Below are positions 41,058 through 49,315 of a DNA stretch of 64,000 bases, piece by piece (position 1 is the first letter of the stretch; the number at the start of each line of letters is the position of its first letter). Source of the stretch: Trueperella pyogenes (GTDB lineage Bacteria; Actinomycetota; Actinomycetes; Actinomycetales; Actinomycetaceae); the NCBI RefSeq assembly GCF_001070855.1, contig NZ_JVLH01000009.1:186001-250000 (forward strand). The letters run 5' to 3'. A model generated the notes under the pieces. It saw only the letters and a list, made by a program, of their open reading frames with translations. It had not been told where the DNA came from and did not search any database. A program made the position numbers and the translations under genes.

Positions 41058-42416
41058 GTGACGAAAAAACCAAGCCTCACCAGACAAATCTTGGCGCTCG
41101 CCATCCCAACCCTTGGGGCAACGATCGCCCAACCGCTCTTCCTCACCATTGACTCCGCGATGGTCGGACACTTGGGTGCAGAGAAAATCGCCGGCATGTC
41201 CCTGGCCATGATCATCATCAACACCGTCTACGGAATGTCGATCTTCCTGGCCTACTCGACCACCGCCGAAACTGCCCAAGCAATGGGAGCCGGAAACGAA
41301 CGCAGGGCACGCGAACTGGGAGTACACGCCATGTGGCTCGCAGCCATCATCGGTGTTTCCTTGGCTCTTCTCTTGGCACTCTGCGGAATTCCGCTGCTTC
41401 ACGCATTGGGCGCAGCACCCGAAATCATGCCCTACGCCCAATCCTTCCTCTACGCATCCCTACCCGGACTTGCGGCCTCGCTGATCACCATGGCGGCCAC
41501 GGGTGTCCTGCGCGGAATGAAGGACACCACAACTCCGCTCATCGCGGCTGGAGCGGGCGCAGCGCTGAACATTGGCCTCAACGCCTTCCTCATCTACGGG
41601 ATCAACCTGGGGATTGTCGGTAGCGGCATTGGAACCTCGATCGTCTCAACAATCATGGCGATCAGCCTGGTCATAATCCTTGCCCGTCCGGCGCACACCC
41701 TGGGAGTCTCCCTGCGGCCCTCACTCACGGGAATCCGCCAATCCGCGCGCGTCGGAGGCCCCCTCTTGGCGCGTTCGGTCGCAATTCGCCTGGCCTTCCT
41801 CACCTCGATCTGGAGCGCGACGGCAATCAGCGTCAACGGCCTGGCCGCCTACCAAGTTGTCATGTCCGCCTGGCAAATCCCACTTTTCCTTCTCGATTCC
41901 CTTGCGATCGCCTCGCAAACCCTGGTCGGTTTCGCTATCGGTTCGGGCGATCGCTCACAGCTGCGCACTCTGCTTCGCACCCTCTCGTGGTGGGGAATTT
42001 TTGCGGGGATCATCATCGGCGCCCTGACCGCGGCCCTGTCCCCCTGGATCCCTTCCTTCTTCGTTTCCGAGGCCGTGGTGCGAAATATGGCAATCCCCGC
42101 GGTGATCGTCAACGCAGTCTTCTTCCCCGCTCAATCTCACGCCTTCCTGCTCGATGGGGTCCTAATTGGAGCCGGACGCGGAGCATCCCTGGCAAAGGCC
42201 GCATTCCTCAACCTGGCGATCCTGCTTCCGGCACTGTGGCTGTTCTCGGTTGCGCGCCCCGCCCTTACAGAAACTCAGGCAGTTGCAGTCCTCATCGGTT
42301 TGGTCACCGGTTTGTACATGCTCACGCGCGCGTTGACCAATTCGTGGATCACCTGGTTCTCGCCCAAACACGCGCTGATTCCTCGCCACGAGGCCGGTGC
42401 CCAAAGCGCCGAATAA
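41058..42416 (+). CDS. MATE-family efflux transporter
   Basis: A multidrug/oligosaccharidyl-lipid/polysaccharide family exporter of about 452 residues and 12 helices. Family segments are LAIPTLGATIAQPLFLTIDSAMVGHLG, NTVYGMSIFLAYSTTA and GFAIGSGDRSQL. The frame extends upstream to a GTG at 40818, adding 80 hydrophilic Ser/Thr/Glu-rich residues, but that stretch overlaps the DnaA boxes, has much lower third-position GC than the rest and gives an unusual length. I therefore favour a start near the GTG at 41058, though its Shine-Dalgarno is poor. Substrate unknown. Confidence 0.8.
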   Translation: MTKKPSLTRQILALAIPTLGATIAQPLFLTIDSAMVGHLGAEKIAGMSLAMIIINTVYGMSIFLAYSTTAETAQAMGAGNERRARELGVHAMWLAAIIGVSLALLLALCGIPLLHALGAAPEIMPYAQSFLYASLPGLAASLITMAATGVLRGMKDTTTPLIAAGAGAALNIGLNAFLIYGINLGIVGSGIGTSIVSTIMAISLVIILARPAHTLGVSLRPSLTGIRQSARVGGPLLARSVAIRLAFLTSIWSATAISVNGLAAYQVVMSAWQIPLFLLDSLAIASQTLVGFAIGSGDRSQLRTLLRTLSWWGIFAGIIIGALTAALSPWIPSFFVSEAVVRNMAIPAVIVNAVFFPAQSHAFLLDGVLIGAGRGASLAKAAFLNLAILLPALWLFSVARPALTETQAVAVLIGLVTGLYMLTRALTNSWITWFSPKHALIPRHEAGAQSAE

Positions 42417-42443
42417 ATCACGCTTTGAACTAGGTGACAGGTA

Positions 42444-42632
42444 GTGACAGAAAACTGAAAAAACGCTAGACTTTGACGCTGGACTGTTTCTACCCACCCG
42501 GGCAAGAAATGAGTCCCATGGACACCCATGTGTCCATGTGCAAAAGCCGGTGAAACTCCGGTAATTGCAACGCATGACCCTCCTGTCACGGAAATACCGT
42601 GACCGCGAAGACCACAGGAGGTGGGTATCAAC
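42444..42632 (+). promoter_or_regulatory. Promoter and structured leader of the rpsF operon
   Basis: GTGACA at 42444-42449 and TAGACT at 42467-42472 are 17 bases apart. Transcription would start near 42479, giving an untranslated leader of about 150 bases. It can form hairpins at 42517-42538 (9-bp stem) and 42585-42603 (7-bp stem), and a ccgg/ccgg pair near 42547-42561. In many bacteria the S6:S18 complex binds the rpsF leader to control translation; this leader is a candidate but I cannot confirm the motif. Confidence 0.6.
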
Positions 42633-42923
42633 GTGCGTGAATACGAACTGATGGTGATCCTCGATCCTTCGATCGACGAGCGCACCGTCGCCCCGCAGAT
42701 GGAGAAGTACCTCGAGCAGGTCACCGCTAACGGCGGCTCCGTCGAAAAGGTCGACATCTGGGGCAAGCGTCGTCTTGCCTACGACATTCTCAAGCGTTCC
42801 GAGGGCATCTACGTCGTCATCAACATGACGACCACCCCCGAAATTGCGCTGGAAATCAACCGCTTGATGACTCTGAACGAGTCCATCCTGCGCACGAAGC
42901 TCCTGCGTCCGGACGCCCACTGA
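42633..42923 (+). CDS. rpsF: Ribosomal protein bS6
   Basis: A 96-residue small-subunit protein that binds S18. It begins [17 protein letters not shown] and contains [10 protein letters not shown] and EGIYVVINM, the usual S6 core. The GTG at 42633 is eight bases after AGGAGGTGG and preferred to the GTG at 42621. First gene of rpsF-ssb-rpsR-rplI. Confidence 0.95.
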   Translation: MREYELMVILDPSIDERTVAPQMEKYLEQVTANGGSVEKVDIWGKRRLAYDILKRSEGIYVVINMTTTPEIALEINRLMTLNESILRTKLLRPDAH

Positions 42924-42972
42924 CCTTTGCTCACCTGAGCAATCACCTCATACAGCCCACCAAGGAGATCCA

Positions 42973-43539
42973 ATGGCTGGAGAAACCGTCATTACGATCA
43001 TTGGCAATTTGACCAATGATCCGGAACTGCGTTGGACGCAGAGCGGAGCACCCGTCGCCGACTTCACGGTGGCATCTACCCCGCGTTCCTTCGACCGTCA
43101 AAGCGGCGAATGGAAGGACGGGGAAACCCTGTTCATGCGCTGCTCTGTTTGGCGCGAAATGGCTGAAAATGTCGGCGAATCCCTGCGTAAGGGAATGCGC
43201 GTCATTGTCACCGGTCGCCTCGTGCAGCGCTCTTTCGAAACCCGCGAGGGCGAACGTCGTACCGTCGTCGAACTTCAAGTCGACGAGGTCGGCCCCTCAC
43301 TGCGCCGCGCAAAGGCACAGGTCACCCGCACGGGCGGCCCGACCTCGCAAGGCGGAGCACCCCAGGGAGGATACTCCCAGGGTGGCGGCTACGGACAGCA
43401 GCAGGGCTACGGAAACCAAGGTGGTTACTCACAGGGCCAGGCCAGCTATGGCGCACCCGCCGGCGGCTCTCAAGACGATCCGTGGCGCACATCCGATTCC
43501 GGTGCTGCGACCTCTTTCGCTGAAGATCCGCCCTTCTAA
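42973..43539 (+). CDS. ssb: Single-stranded DNA-binding protein
   Basis: A 188-residue SSB. Residues 1-110 form the OB fold ([47 protein letters not shown]). A flexible Gly/Gln/Tyr-rich linker follows, with repeated GGYSQG and GYG units, and the acidic tip ends AEDPPF, the element that recruits replication and repair proteins. AAGGAG precedes the ATG. Between rpsF and rpsR as in most actinobacteria. Confidence 0.95.
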   Translation: MAGETVITIIGNLTNDPELRWTQSGAPVADFTVASTPRSFDRQSGEWKDGETLFMRCSVWREMAENVGESLRKGMRVIVTGRLVQRSFETREGERRTVVELQVDEVGPSLRRAKAQVTRTGGPTSQGGAPQGGYSQGGGYGQQQGYGNQGGYSQGQASYGAPAGGSQDDPWRTSDSGAATSFAEDPPF

Positions 43540-43623
43540 ATAGCGCTTCGTCAGCAACATGCTGACACACGCTGAACACATGCTTGGGAGCGTTCACTCG
43601 CTCAGATCATCAAGGAGAACATC

Positions 43624-43866
43624 ATGGCGAAGCCTCAACTTCGCAATAAGCCCATTAAGAAGAAGGCCAACCCGCTGAAGTCGGCCAAGATCGAATCGAT
43701 CGACTACAAGGACACCGCTCTGCTGCGTAAGTTCATCTCGGACCGTGGCAAGATCCGCGCTCGCCGCGTCACCGGTGTCTCCGTCCAGGAGCAGCGTCGC
43801 ATTGCTCGCGCCATCAAGAATGCGCGAGAGATGGCTTTGCTGCCCTACACCTCTACCGGCCGCTGA
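43624..43866 (+). CDS. rpsR: Ribosomal protein bS18, cysteine-free form
   Basis: An 80-residue small-subunit protein with the S18 core [27 protein letters not shown] and the end [11 protein letters not shown]. It contains no cysteine, so the zinc-binding CxxC of many S18 proteins is absent (C-minus form). It is nonetheless in the housekeeping position between ssb and rplI. AAGGAG precedes the ATG. Confidence 0.95.
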   Translation: MAKPQLRNKPIKKKANPLKSAKIESIDYKDTALLRKFISDRGKIRARRVTGVSVQEQRRIARAIKNAREMALLPYTSTGR

Positions 43867-43887
43867 TTCGAAGGGAAGGACTGAAAA

Positions 43888-44346
43888 ATGGCAACTACCA
43901 AGCTCATCCTCACCCACGATGTGGAACGTCTCGGTTCCGCAGGCGATGTCGTCGAGGTCAAGTCTGGATACGCCCGTAACTACCTGGTTCCCCGTGGCTT
44001 CGCCACCAAGTGGACCAAGGGTGCACAGGCACAGATCGATCAGATGGCAGCAGCTCGCCGCCGTCGTGAGATCGCTTCCGTCGACGATGCACGCCTCGTG
44101 CGCGACGCCCTGCAGGCCGCGGTTGTGACCGTGAACAGCAAGGTCGGTGCACACGGACGCCTCTTCGGTTCCGTCTCTGCCGCTCAGATCGCTGACGCAG
44201 TGAAGGAACAGCTGAACCAGACCATCGATCGTCGTCGCGTGATCATCACCGACCCGATCAAGACCACCGGTGACCACACCGTGACGGTCAACCTCCACGC
44301 CGATGTTCGCGCAAACCTTAAGGTTCGCGTTCTGGCCGTGAAGTGA
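43888..44346 (+). CDS. rplI: Ribosomal protein bL9
   Basis: A 152-residue large-subunit protein. The N-terminal domain has the family motif VERLGSAGDVVEVKSGYARNYLVPRGFA, joined by a long helix to the C-terminal domain (GRLFGSVSAAQIADAV). GAAGGGAAGGA precedes the ATG. Last gene of the rpsF operon, followed by a strong terminator. Confidence 0.96.
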   Translation: MATTKLILTHDVERLGSAGDVVEVKSGYARNYLVPRGFATKWTKGAQAQIDQMAAARRRREIASVDDARLVRDALQAAVVTVNSKVGAHGRLFGSVSAAQIADAVKEQLNQTIDRRRVIITDPIKTTGDHTVTVNLHADVRANLKVRVLAVK

Positions 44347-44365
44347 CAGTCTGACAAGGCTTATA

Positions 44366-44406
44366 CAAAAGCCGGGGCGTCCCGAAAGGGATTGCCCCGG
44401 CTTTTG
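44366..44406. terminator. Bidirectional terminator between rplI and the PBP gene
   Basis: Arms 44366-44378 and 44394-44406 (caaaagccggggc/gccccggcttttg) form a perfect 13-bp stem with flanking A and T runs. It ends the rpsF operon and the convergent PBP gene. Confidence 0.92.
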
Positions 44407-44423
44407 TTATACCCGAATAGGCT

Positions 44424-46907
44424 TTACTCCGGACCGCCACCGCCACCGGGGCGTCCGCCACCACCATTTGATGAGCCCCCGCCGTTAGAGCCGCCACCGT
44501 TGCCGCCATTGCCGCCGTTGTTTTGGGCAGAAGGAGTAACGGTTGGCTGAACCTCAGCTCCAGGGGTTTCTTGGGTCGCCTCGGGAGTTGGCGTTGGTGT
44601 TTCCTCAGTTGGAGTGGGGGTGGTCGTCGCGACCGGTGCGGGATTCACCGGAGTCGCGGTTTGACGCTTATACCAGTCGAAGTGGAGCTTCGTATCGTTT
44701 GCGCTGACTGCCTTCATGTAGCGCACCCACACGGTTACCGGCCAGTCACCGCCGTGGAATTGGCCCAAACCGCCAATATTTGTCAGCGACACGGGGCTAC
44801 CATTCTCATCGAGCTGGTACATGCTAACGGCAGTGACCAAGCTCGGGGTAAACCCAACAAACTGCGCGGTCTTCTGTTCTTCCGAGGTACCCGTCTTTCC
44901 GCCGCTATCCTGTTTGAGAACTGCGGCGGCCTCGGCTGTACCACCCGAAGCGGTCACCGCCTGCAGTGCCGGAAGGACCGTTGACATGGTCTTCGTGTCG
45001 AAAACCTGCTTAGGATTCACGGTGGTCTGGAAAACCTTCGAACCATCAGAGTTTTGAACCTCGCGGACGATGTGCGGGTTGGTTCGCTGACCGCCAGAAG
45101 CGATGGTCGAATACGCGTGAGCCAGATCGATATTGTGAGGCGCCGCGAAGCCCAGAACATTCAGCAGGGAGTCATCCAAGCCATTGGTGTCTTCGGGGAT
45201 ACCCAGCTCAATGGCAACCTGCTTGGTCGTTGCGGATCCAACTTCCTGGTTGAGCCCAACGAAAACCGTGTTAATCGAATTCTTCGTTGCATTGACCAGG
45301 TTCTGTCGACCCCAGGACACACCCCAGTCATTACTCACCGGACGTGCCAATCCACTGAAGGTCTTCGGCGAGGAACCGTCGTAGGTGTCGTAGATCGACC
45401 CGCCCTGTTCGGCATGAGCAATCAAAGCGAAGGGCTTAAAGGTCGAACCAGCAGCCATGATGTCCTGCGTCGCACCATTTTGCTGGCGCTTGAGGTAGTC
45501 CTTGCCGCCGTATTCGGCAACGATTTCACCGGTAGCGGGATCCAATGATGTCAAAGCCACGTGCATGGAGTCTTCATTCCAGCCACGCACCGTGTACATG
45601 TACTCGGCAGCATCAACCGCCTGATCCTGCTTCTCCTTATCAATTGTGGAAATGATTCGGTATCCACCGGTTGCCAGCTGATCGGCTGTGAAACCGCCCT
45701 CTTGGGCAAGTTCCGTACGGATCTGCTCCATGAGATAACCGGTCGGACCTTCCATTGTCGGCCCGCCCAAAGTATCGGGGTCAATGGTCTTGGGGAATTC
45801 AGCCGCATTCGCATCGGCCTGGGAAATCCACCCGTCTTCGACCATCAGATTGATGACACGAGTCCACCGCGAGCGCGCTTTCTCTTCATCAACCGCCGGG
45901 TCCCACGCGGAAGGAGCGGGAATGATGCCGGCAATCATTGCGGCCTCGGAAAGGGTCAGGTCCTTTGCTTCATGACCGAAGTAAGCCTGAGATGCGGCCT
46001 CAATTCCGTAGGCTCCACGCCCGAAGTAAATGGTGTTGAGGTAGTTGCCGATGATCTGGTCTTTGGACTGTTCGCGGTTGATCTTGAGGGCAAGAATTGC
46101 TTCCTTGGCCTTACCCACATAGCCGGTCGTTTCCCCAACGTAGTAGCGCTCAACATATTGCTGAGTCAGGGTCGACGCACCCTGGCGCGCTCCGCCCCTA
46201 ATATTGTTGACCAGTGCGCGTCCAATACCTTTAAGATCAACGCCGGAGTTCGTGTAGAAAGTCCGGTCTTCCGAGGCAACAACGGCATGCGCAACATAGT
46301 CCGGAAGAGTCGATGCATCGATGATCTTCCTATTGACCTGCGACATCCGGCCCATTTCGGTGGTGCCATCGGCGTAGTAGACAGTCGTGGTCTGCGCGAG
46401 CGCAACCTGATCAGCCTGGGGAACCGTCAACGCGGCATAGGCAACCAAGAAGGTCCCCAGCCCCGCGATGATCAGCCCAAGGAAAGTAAAGAGGATTCCG
46501 CGGCCGATACGTGCACCTAGGCTCCGCTTCTTCTTCCCCTTATTTGCCTTACCGCCCTTAGCTGGGCCCTTCTTTGCACGCGCGCGGCTTGCTGCTGCCG
46601 AGGCCTCGCGATCGCTTTGTGGGCGAGTGGGACGCTTACGCGCACTACTTGCCGACGAAGAGCTAGCGCCTTGGGTGCCTGTGCGTCGACCCTCGCTGCT
46701 GCTTCCTGTGCGCGCCGAGGCCCCGCCTGAGACCCGTGCAGCTGCGGAAGTCCGCTTGGGTGCAGAGGACGCCGAGGATGCGGAAGTCTTGGGAATCGTT
46801 CCCTCTCCATCGCGACGGGCCTGCTCTGCGAGCCGACGTCGAGTGGCCTCGGCCCGCGAGGGAAGAGGTCGACGTCCGCGGTCGTCGTTTGCGTTAGAAG
46901 GTGCCAC
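44424..46907 (-). CDS. Class A penicillin-binding protein (bifunctional transglycosylase/transpeptidase)
   Basis: Builds and crosslinks peptidoglycan, PonA1-like, about 827 residues. A basic Ser/Ala/Arg-rich cytosolic N-terminus of about 125 residues precedes one membrane helix. The GT51 domain has VVASEDRTFYTNSGVD and GASTLTQQ, the transpeptidase domain AGSTFKPF (catalytic Ser), KNSINTVF (SxN) and SGGKTGTS (KTG). The C-terminus is a Pro/Thr-rich segment ending in Gly/Asn repeats. The start is uncertain: GTG 46907 has AAAGG upstream, ATG 46928 has none. Convergent with the rpsF operon; pcnA lies upstream on the same strand. Confidence 0.92.
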   Translation of the reverse strand: MAPSNANDDRGRRPLPSRAEATRRRLAEQARRDGEGTIPKTSASSASSAPKRTSAAARVSGGASARTGSSSEGRRTGTQGASSSSASSARKRPTRPQSDREASAAASRARAKKGPAKGGKANKGKKKRSLGARIGRGILFTFLGLIIAGLGTFLVAYAALTVPQADQVALAQTTTVYYADGTTEMGRMSQVNRKIIDASTLPDYVAHAVVASEDRTFYTNSGVDLKGIGRALVNNIRGGARQGASTLTQQYVERYYVGETTGYVGKAKEAILALKINREQSKDQIIGNYLNTIYFGRGAYGIEAASQAYFGHEAKDLTLSEAAMIAGIIPAPSAWDPAVDEEKARSRWTRVINLMVEDGWISQADANAAEFPKTIDPDTLGGPTMEGPTGYLMEQIRTELAQEGGFTADQLATGGYRIISTIDKEKQDQAVDAAEYMYTVRGWNEDSMHVALTSLDPATGEIVAEYGGKDYLKRQQNGATQDIMAAGSTFKPFALIAHAEQGGSIYDTYDGSSPKTFSGLARPVSNDWGVSWGRQNLVNATKNSINTVFVGLNQEVGSATTKQVAIELGIPEDTNGLDDSLLNVLGFAAPHNIDLAHAYSTIASGGQRTNPHIVREVQNSDGSKVFQTTVNPKQVFDTKTMSTVLPALQAVTASGGTAEAAAVLKQDSGGKTGTSEEQKTAQFVGFTPSLVTAVSMYQLDENGSPVSLTNIGGLGQFHGGDWPVTVWVRYMKAVSANDTKLHFDWYKRQTATPVNPAPVATTTPTPTEETPTPTPEATQETPGAEVQPTVTPSAQNNGGNGGNGGGSNGGGSSNGGGGRPGGGGGPE

Positions 46908-46991
46908 GAAAAACCAGCCTTTCAGCATAGGTGATCGTGACTAGCCTACGCAGAAAGCATGCATATTGCCTAAAGCAAGCTCCGGATCGGC

Positions 46992-48596
46992 TTAGTTTTC
47001 GCTGGCAGAACGACGCTTGCGCGCCTTCTTTTCGGCGGCCTTTGCTTCCCAGCGTTCCTGCTGCGCTTGATACTCCGCGGCGATCTCTCGAACTTCATCC
47101 GATGCCCACCACGCAAGGAGTGCTTCGCGCGCCGCTTCTTCGCCCAAAGGCCCCTGTTCCATTCGAAGATCCAGAAGATAATCGCGGGCCATCTTCACGG
47201 CCTTCGAAGGACGCAGACCAAGAATTTCCATGATCTGATCACCATCGAGATCGGGGCGAATAGCGTCGAGTTCTTCTTGGGCGCGAAGAGCAGCAATACG
47301 CTCTTCCAGGTCGTCATAGGCAGCAGACAGGTAGGCAGCCTTGCGCTTATTACGCGTTGTGCAATCAGCGCGCGTCAGGCGATGCAGGCGCTCAAGAAGC
47401 TCTCCCGCATCGGCAACGTAGCGGCGGACGGCCGAATCCGTCCATTTCGCTTCCCCATAGCCATGGAAACGTAGGTGGAGGGCAACCAGTTCTGAAACGG
47501 CATCGATCGTTGCCTTATCAAAACGCAGGGCCTTCATCCGCTTACGAGTGAGCTTCGCTCCCACTAATTCATGGTGGTGGAATGACACCGTGCCATTGGA
47601 TTCAAAGCGACGCGTGGCCGGCTTGCCCACATCGTGCATGAGTGCCGCGAAACGCAAAATGAAATCAGGACCGGGAACAGGGCCATCGGCATCCGTTTCC
47701 AAATCGATCGCTTGATCCAAAACGGTCAGCGTATGTTCGTAAACATCCTTGTGACGATGATGCTCATCAACGGTCGATACCAGAGCAGACAGTTCCGGCA
47801 GGACGATATCTGCAACCCCGGTATGGACCATCAATTCCAAACCGCGCCTGGGCCACGGCGAAATAACGAGTCGTTCAAGTTCAGCGCGGATACGTTCAGC
47901 TGAAACGATCTCAAGACGTCCGGCCATTGACTCCATGGCGTTCATGACGTCTTCATCAACATCAATACCCAGCTGGGCACTGAAGCGCGCCGCACGCATG
48001 ATTCGCAGCGGATCGTCATCAAAGGACTGCAGAGCACTAACGGGGGTACGCAGACGGCCCGAAGCCAAATCGCCAAGGCCATCGTGGGGATCAACCAGAG
48101 CCATCTGAGGCAATCGCATGGCCATCGCATTGACGGTGAAATCACGCCGCGTTAGATCGCCTTCCAAGGTGTCGCCATACTCGACCTCAGGCTTGCGCGA
48201 ACCGACCTCATACGAATCCGTGCGGTAGGTCGTGACTTCAACGACCAGCTTTCCGTGGCGACCACCAATGGTCCCGAACTCGCGGCCAATATCCCAGGTT
48301 GCATTCCCCCACTGCGCCAATAGCTTTTCAGTTTTCTCTGGACGCGCAGAAGTTGTGCAATCAAAATCGTGGGGAGTGAGTCCCAAGAAGGCATCGCGAA
48401 CCGGTCCACCGACCAGGCTGATTTCCTCTCCAGCTTCGGCAAAAATTTCACCGAGCTCGAGGATTTCCTTGGGAAGGTGGGAAAAAGCCTGCTGTGCCTG
48501 AGCCATTAATAGACCCAGATCGCCCTCGCCTAGACCGCTGGGAAGGGGGGCGTGAGAGCGGGATTGACCCATCGTTCGCGAAAGTTGTGTACTCAT
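46992..48596 (-). CDS. pcnA: CCA tRNA nucleotidyltransferase with HD domain
   Basis: Adds or repairs the 3' CCA end of tRNAs. The N-terminal polymerase domain has SLVGGPVRDAFLG, the DFDCTT metal site, RRDFTVNAMAM and DDPLRIMRAARFSA. An HD domain follows (ALMHDVGKP, then HLRFHGY). The C-terminal 20 residues are Lys/Arg-rich. Length is about 534 residues. The frame is open far upstream; the ATG at 48596 right after GGAGGGG gives the likely N-terminus but 48608 is also possible. Divergent from the nudix gene, the arrangement known around the actinobacterial mviN cluster. Confidence 0.93.
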   Translation of the reverse strand: MSTQLSRTMGQSRSHAPLPSGLGEGDLGLLMAQAQQAFSHLPKEILELGEIFAEAGEEISLVGGPVRDAFLGLTPHDFDCTTSARPEKTEKLLAQWGNATWDIGREFGTIGGRHGKLVVEVTTYRTDSYEVGSRKPEVEYGDTLEGDLTRRDFTVNAMAMRLPQMALVDPHDGLGDLASGRLRTPVSALQSFDDDPLRIMRAARFSAQLGIDVDEDVMNAMESMAGRLEIVSAERIRAELERLVISPWPRRGLELMVHTGVADIVLPELSALVSTVDEHHRHKDVYEHTLTVLDQAIDLETDADGPVPGPDFILRFAALMHDVGKPATRRFESNGTVSFHHHELVGAKLTRKRMKALRFDKATIDAVSELVALHLRFHGYGEAKWTDSAVRRYVADAGELLERLHRLTRADCTTRNKRKAAYLSAAYDDLEERIAALRAQEELDAIRPDLDGDQIMEILGLRPSKAVKMARDYLLDLRMEQGPLGEEAAREALLAWWASDEVREIAAEYQAQQERWEAKAAEKKARKRRSASEN

Positions 48597-48740
48597 CCCC
48601 TCCAGCATGCCATGATTTCCGCATCTTTGATGCATCCGCACCACGGCCTCGTCTTCGGTTGACATGCGCCGAAGGTCGCACCAATTGACCTTCTGACACA
48701 CGAAAATTGCGGTAATTCCCACTTGACCGATGGTGCGACC

Positions 48741-48775
48741 TGACCAAGTGCCCCAATCCCGCCTAAAGTGGAGGT
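48741..48775 (+). promoter_or_regulatory. Promoter of the nudix-DUF6049-murJ operon, probably leaderless
   Basis: TGACCA at 48741-48746 and TAAAGT at 48764-48769 are 17 bases apart, and the ATG follows the -10 after six bases (ggaggt). The GGAGG touches the start codon and is too close to act as a normal Shine-Dalgarno, so a leaderless transcript is likely. Confidence 0.6.
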
Positions 48776-49315
48776 ATGACTGTGCCTTCTGAAGCCTTAC
48801 GACCCGGAGTGCCCCGGCCTCCGCGTCGCAATCCTTCTTTGCGCACGGTCCAGCCGACACCCCATTTCCTTCCCGTTTCTTCCGAAACCTCCGCGGGCGG
48901 CATCGTTGTCGATGTTCGTGATGGTCAGCCCTATGCGGCAATCATTGCTCGCCGTAATCGGTCGGGGAAGATCGAATGGTGCCTCCCTAAGGGACATCTT
49001 GAAGGCCGTGAATCTCCCGAGGAAGCCGCTCTGCGCGAAGTCGCCGAAGAGACCGGAATCCACGGGCGAATTATTCGTCACCTGGCCTCAATCGACTATT
49101 GGTTCTCAGGTGCAGATCGACGAATTCACAAGGTCGTTCACCACTACTTAATGGGCTATATTTCAGGCTCCATCACCGTCGAGGGCGACCCCGATCACGA
49201 GGCCGAAGACGCCGCGTGGGTTCCCTTACGCGACCTCACCCATGAGCTGGCCTATCCCAATGAAAGGCGCATTGTCGGTATCGCTTTGGACTTGCTCTAC
49301 CGGGATGCATCATGA
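48776..49315 (+). CDS. Nudix hydrolase
   Basis: A 179-residue NUDIX protein. The full nudix box GHLEGRESPEEAALREVAEETGI is present with all catalytic glutamates. The N-terminal 35 residues are basic and Pro-rich. Substrate unknown; the orthologous position next to DUF6049 and murJ is conserved in mycobacteria (Rv3908 type, MutT4). The following gene overlaps it as ATGA, so translation is coupled. Confidence 0.9.
   Translation: MTVPSEALRPGVPRPPRRNPSLRTVQPTPHFLPVSSETSAGGIVVDVRDGQPYAAIIARRNRSGKIEWCLPKGHLEGRESPEEAALREVAEETGIHGRIIRHLASIDYWFSGADRRIHKVVHHYLMGYISGSITVEGDPDHEAEDAAWVPLRDLTHELAYPNERRIVGIALDLLYRDAS

Noticed and set aside
42541-42590. Cobalamin riboswitch upstream of rpsF
   Set aside because: The ccggtgaaactccgg stretch recalls part of the B12 box, but the other conserved segments are absent and the gene context does not fit.
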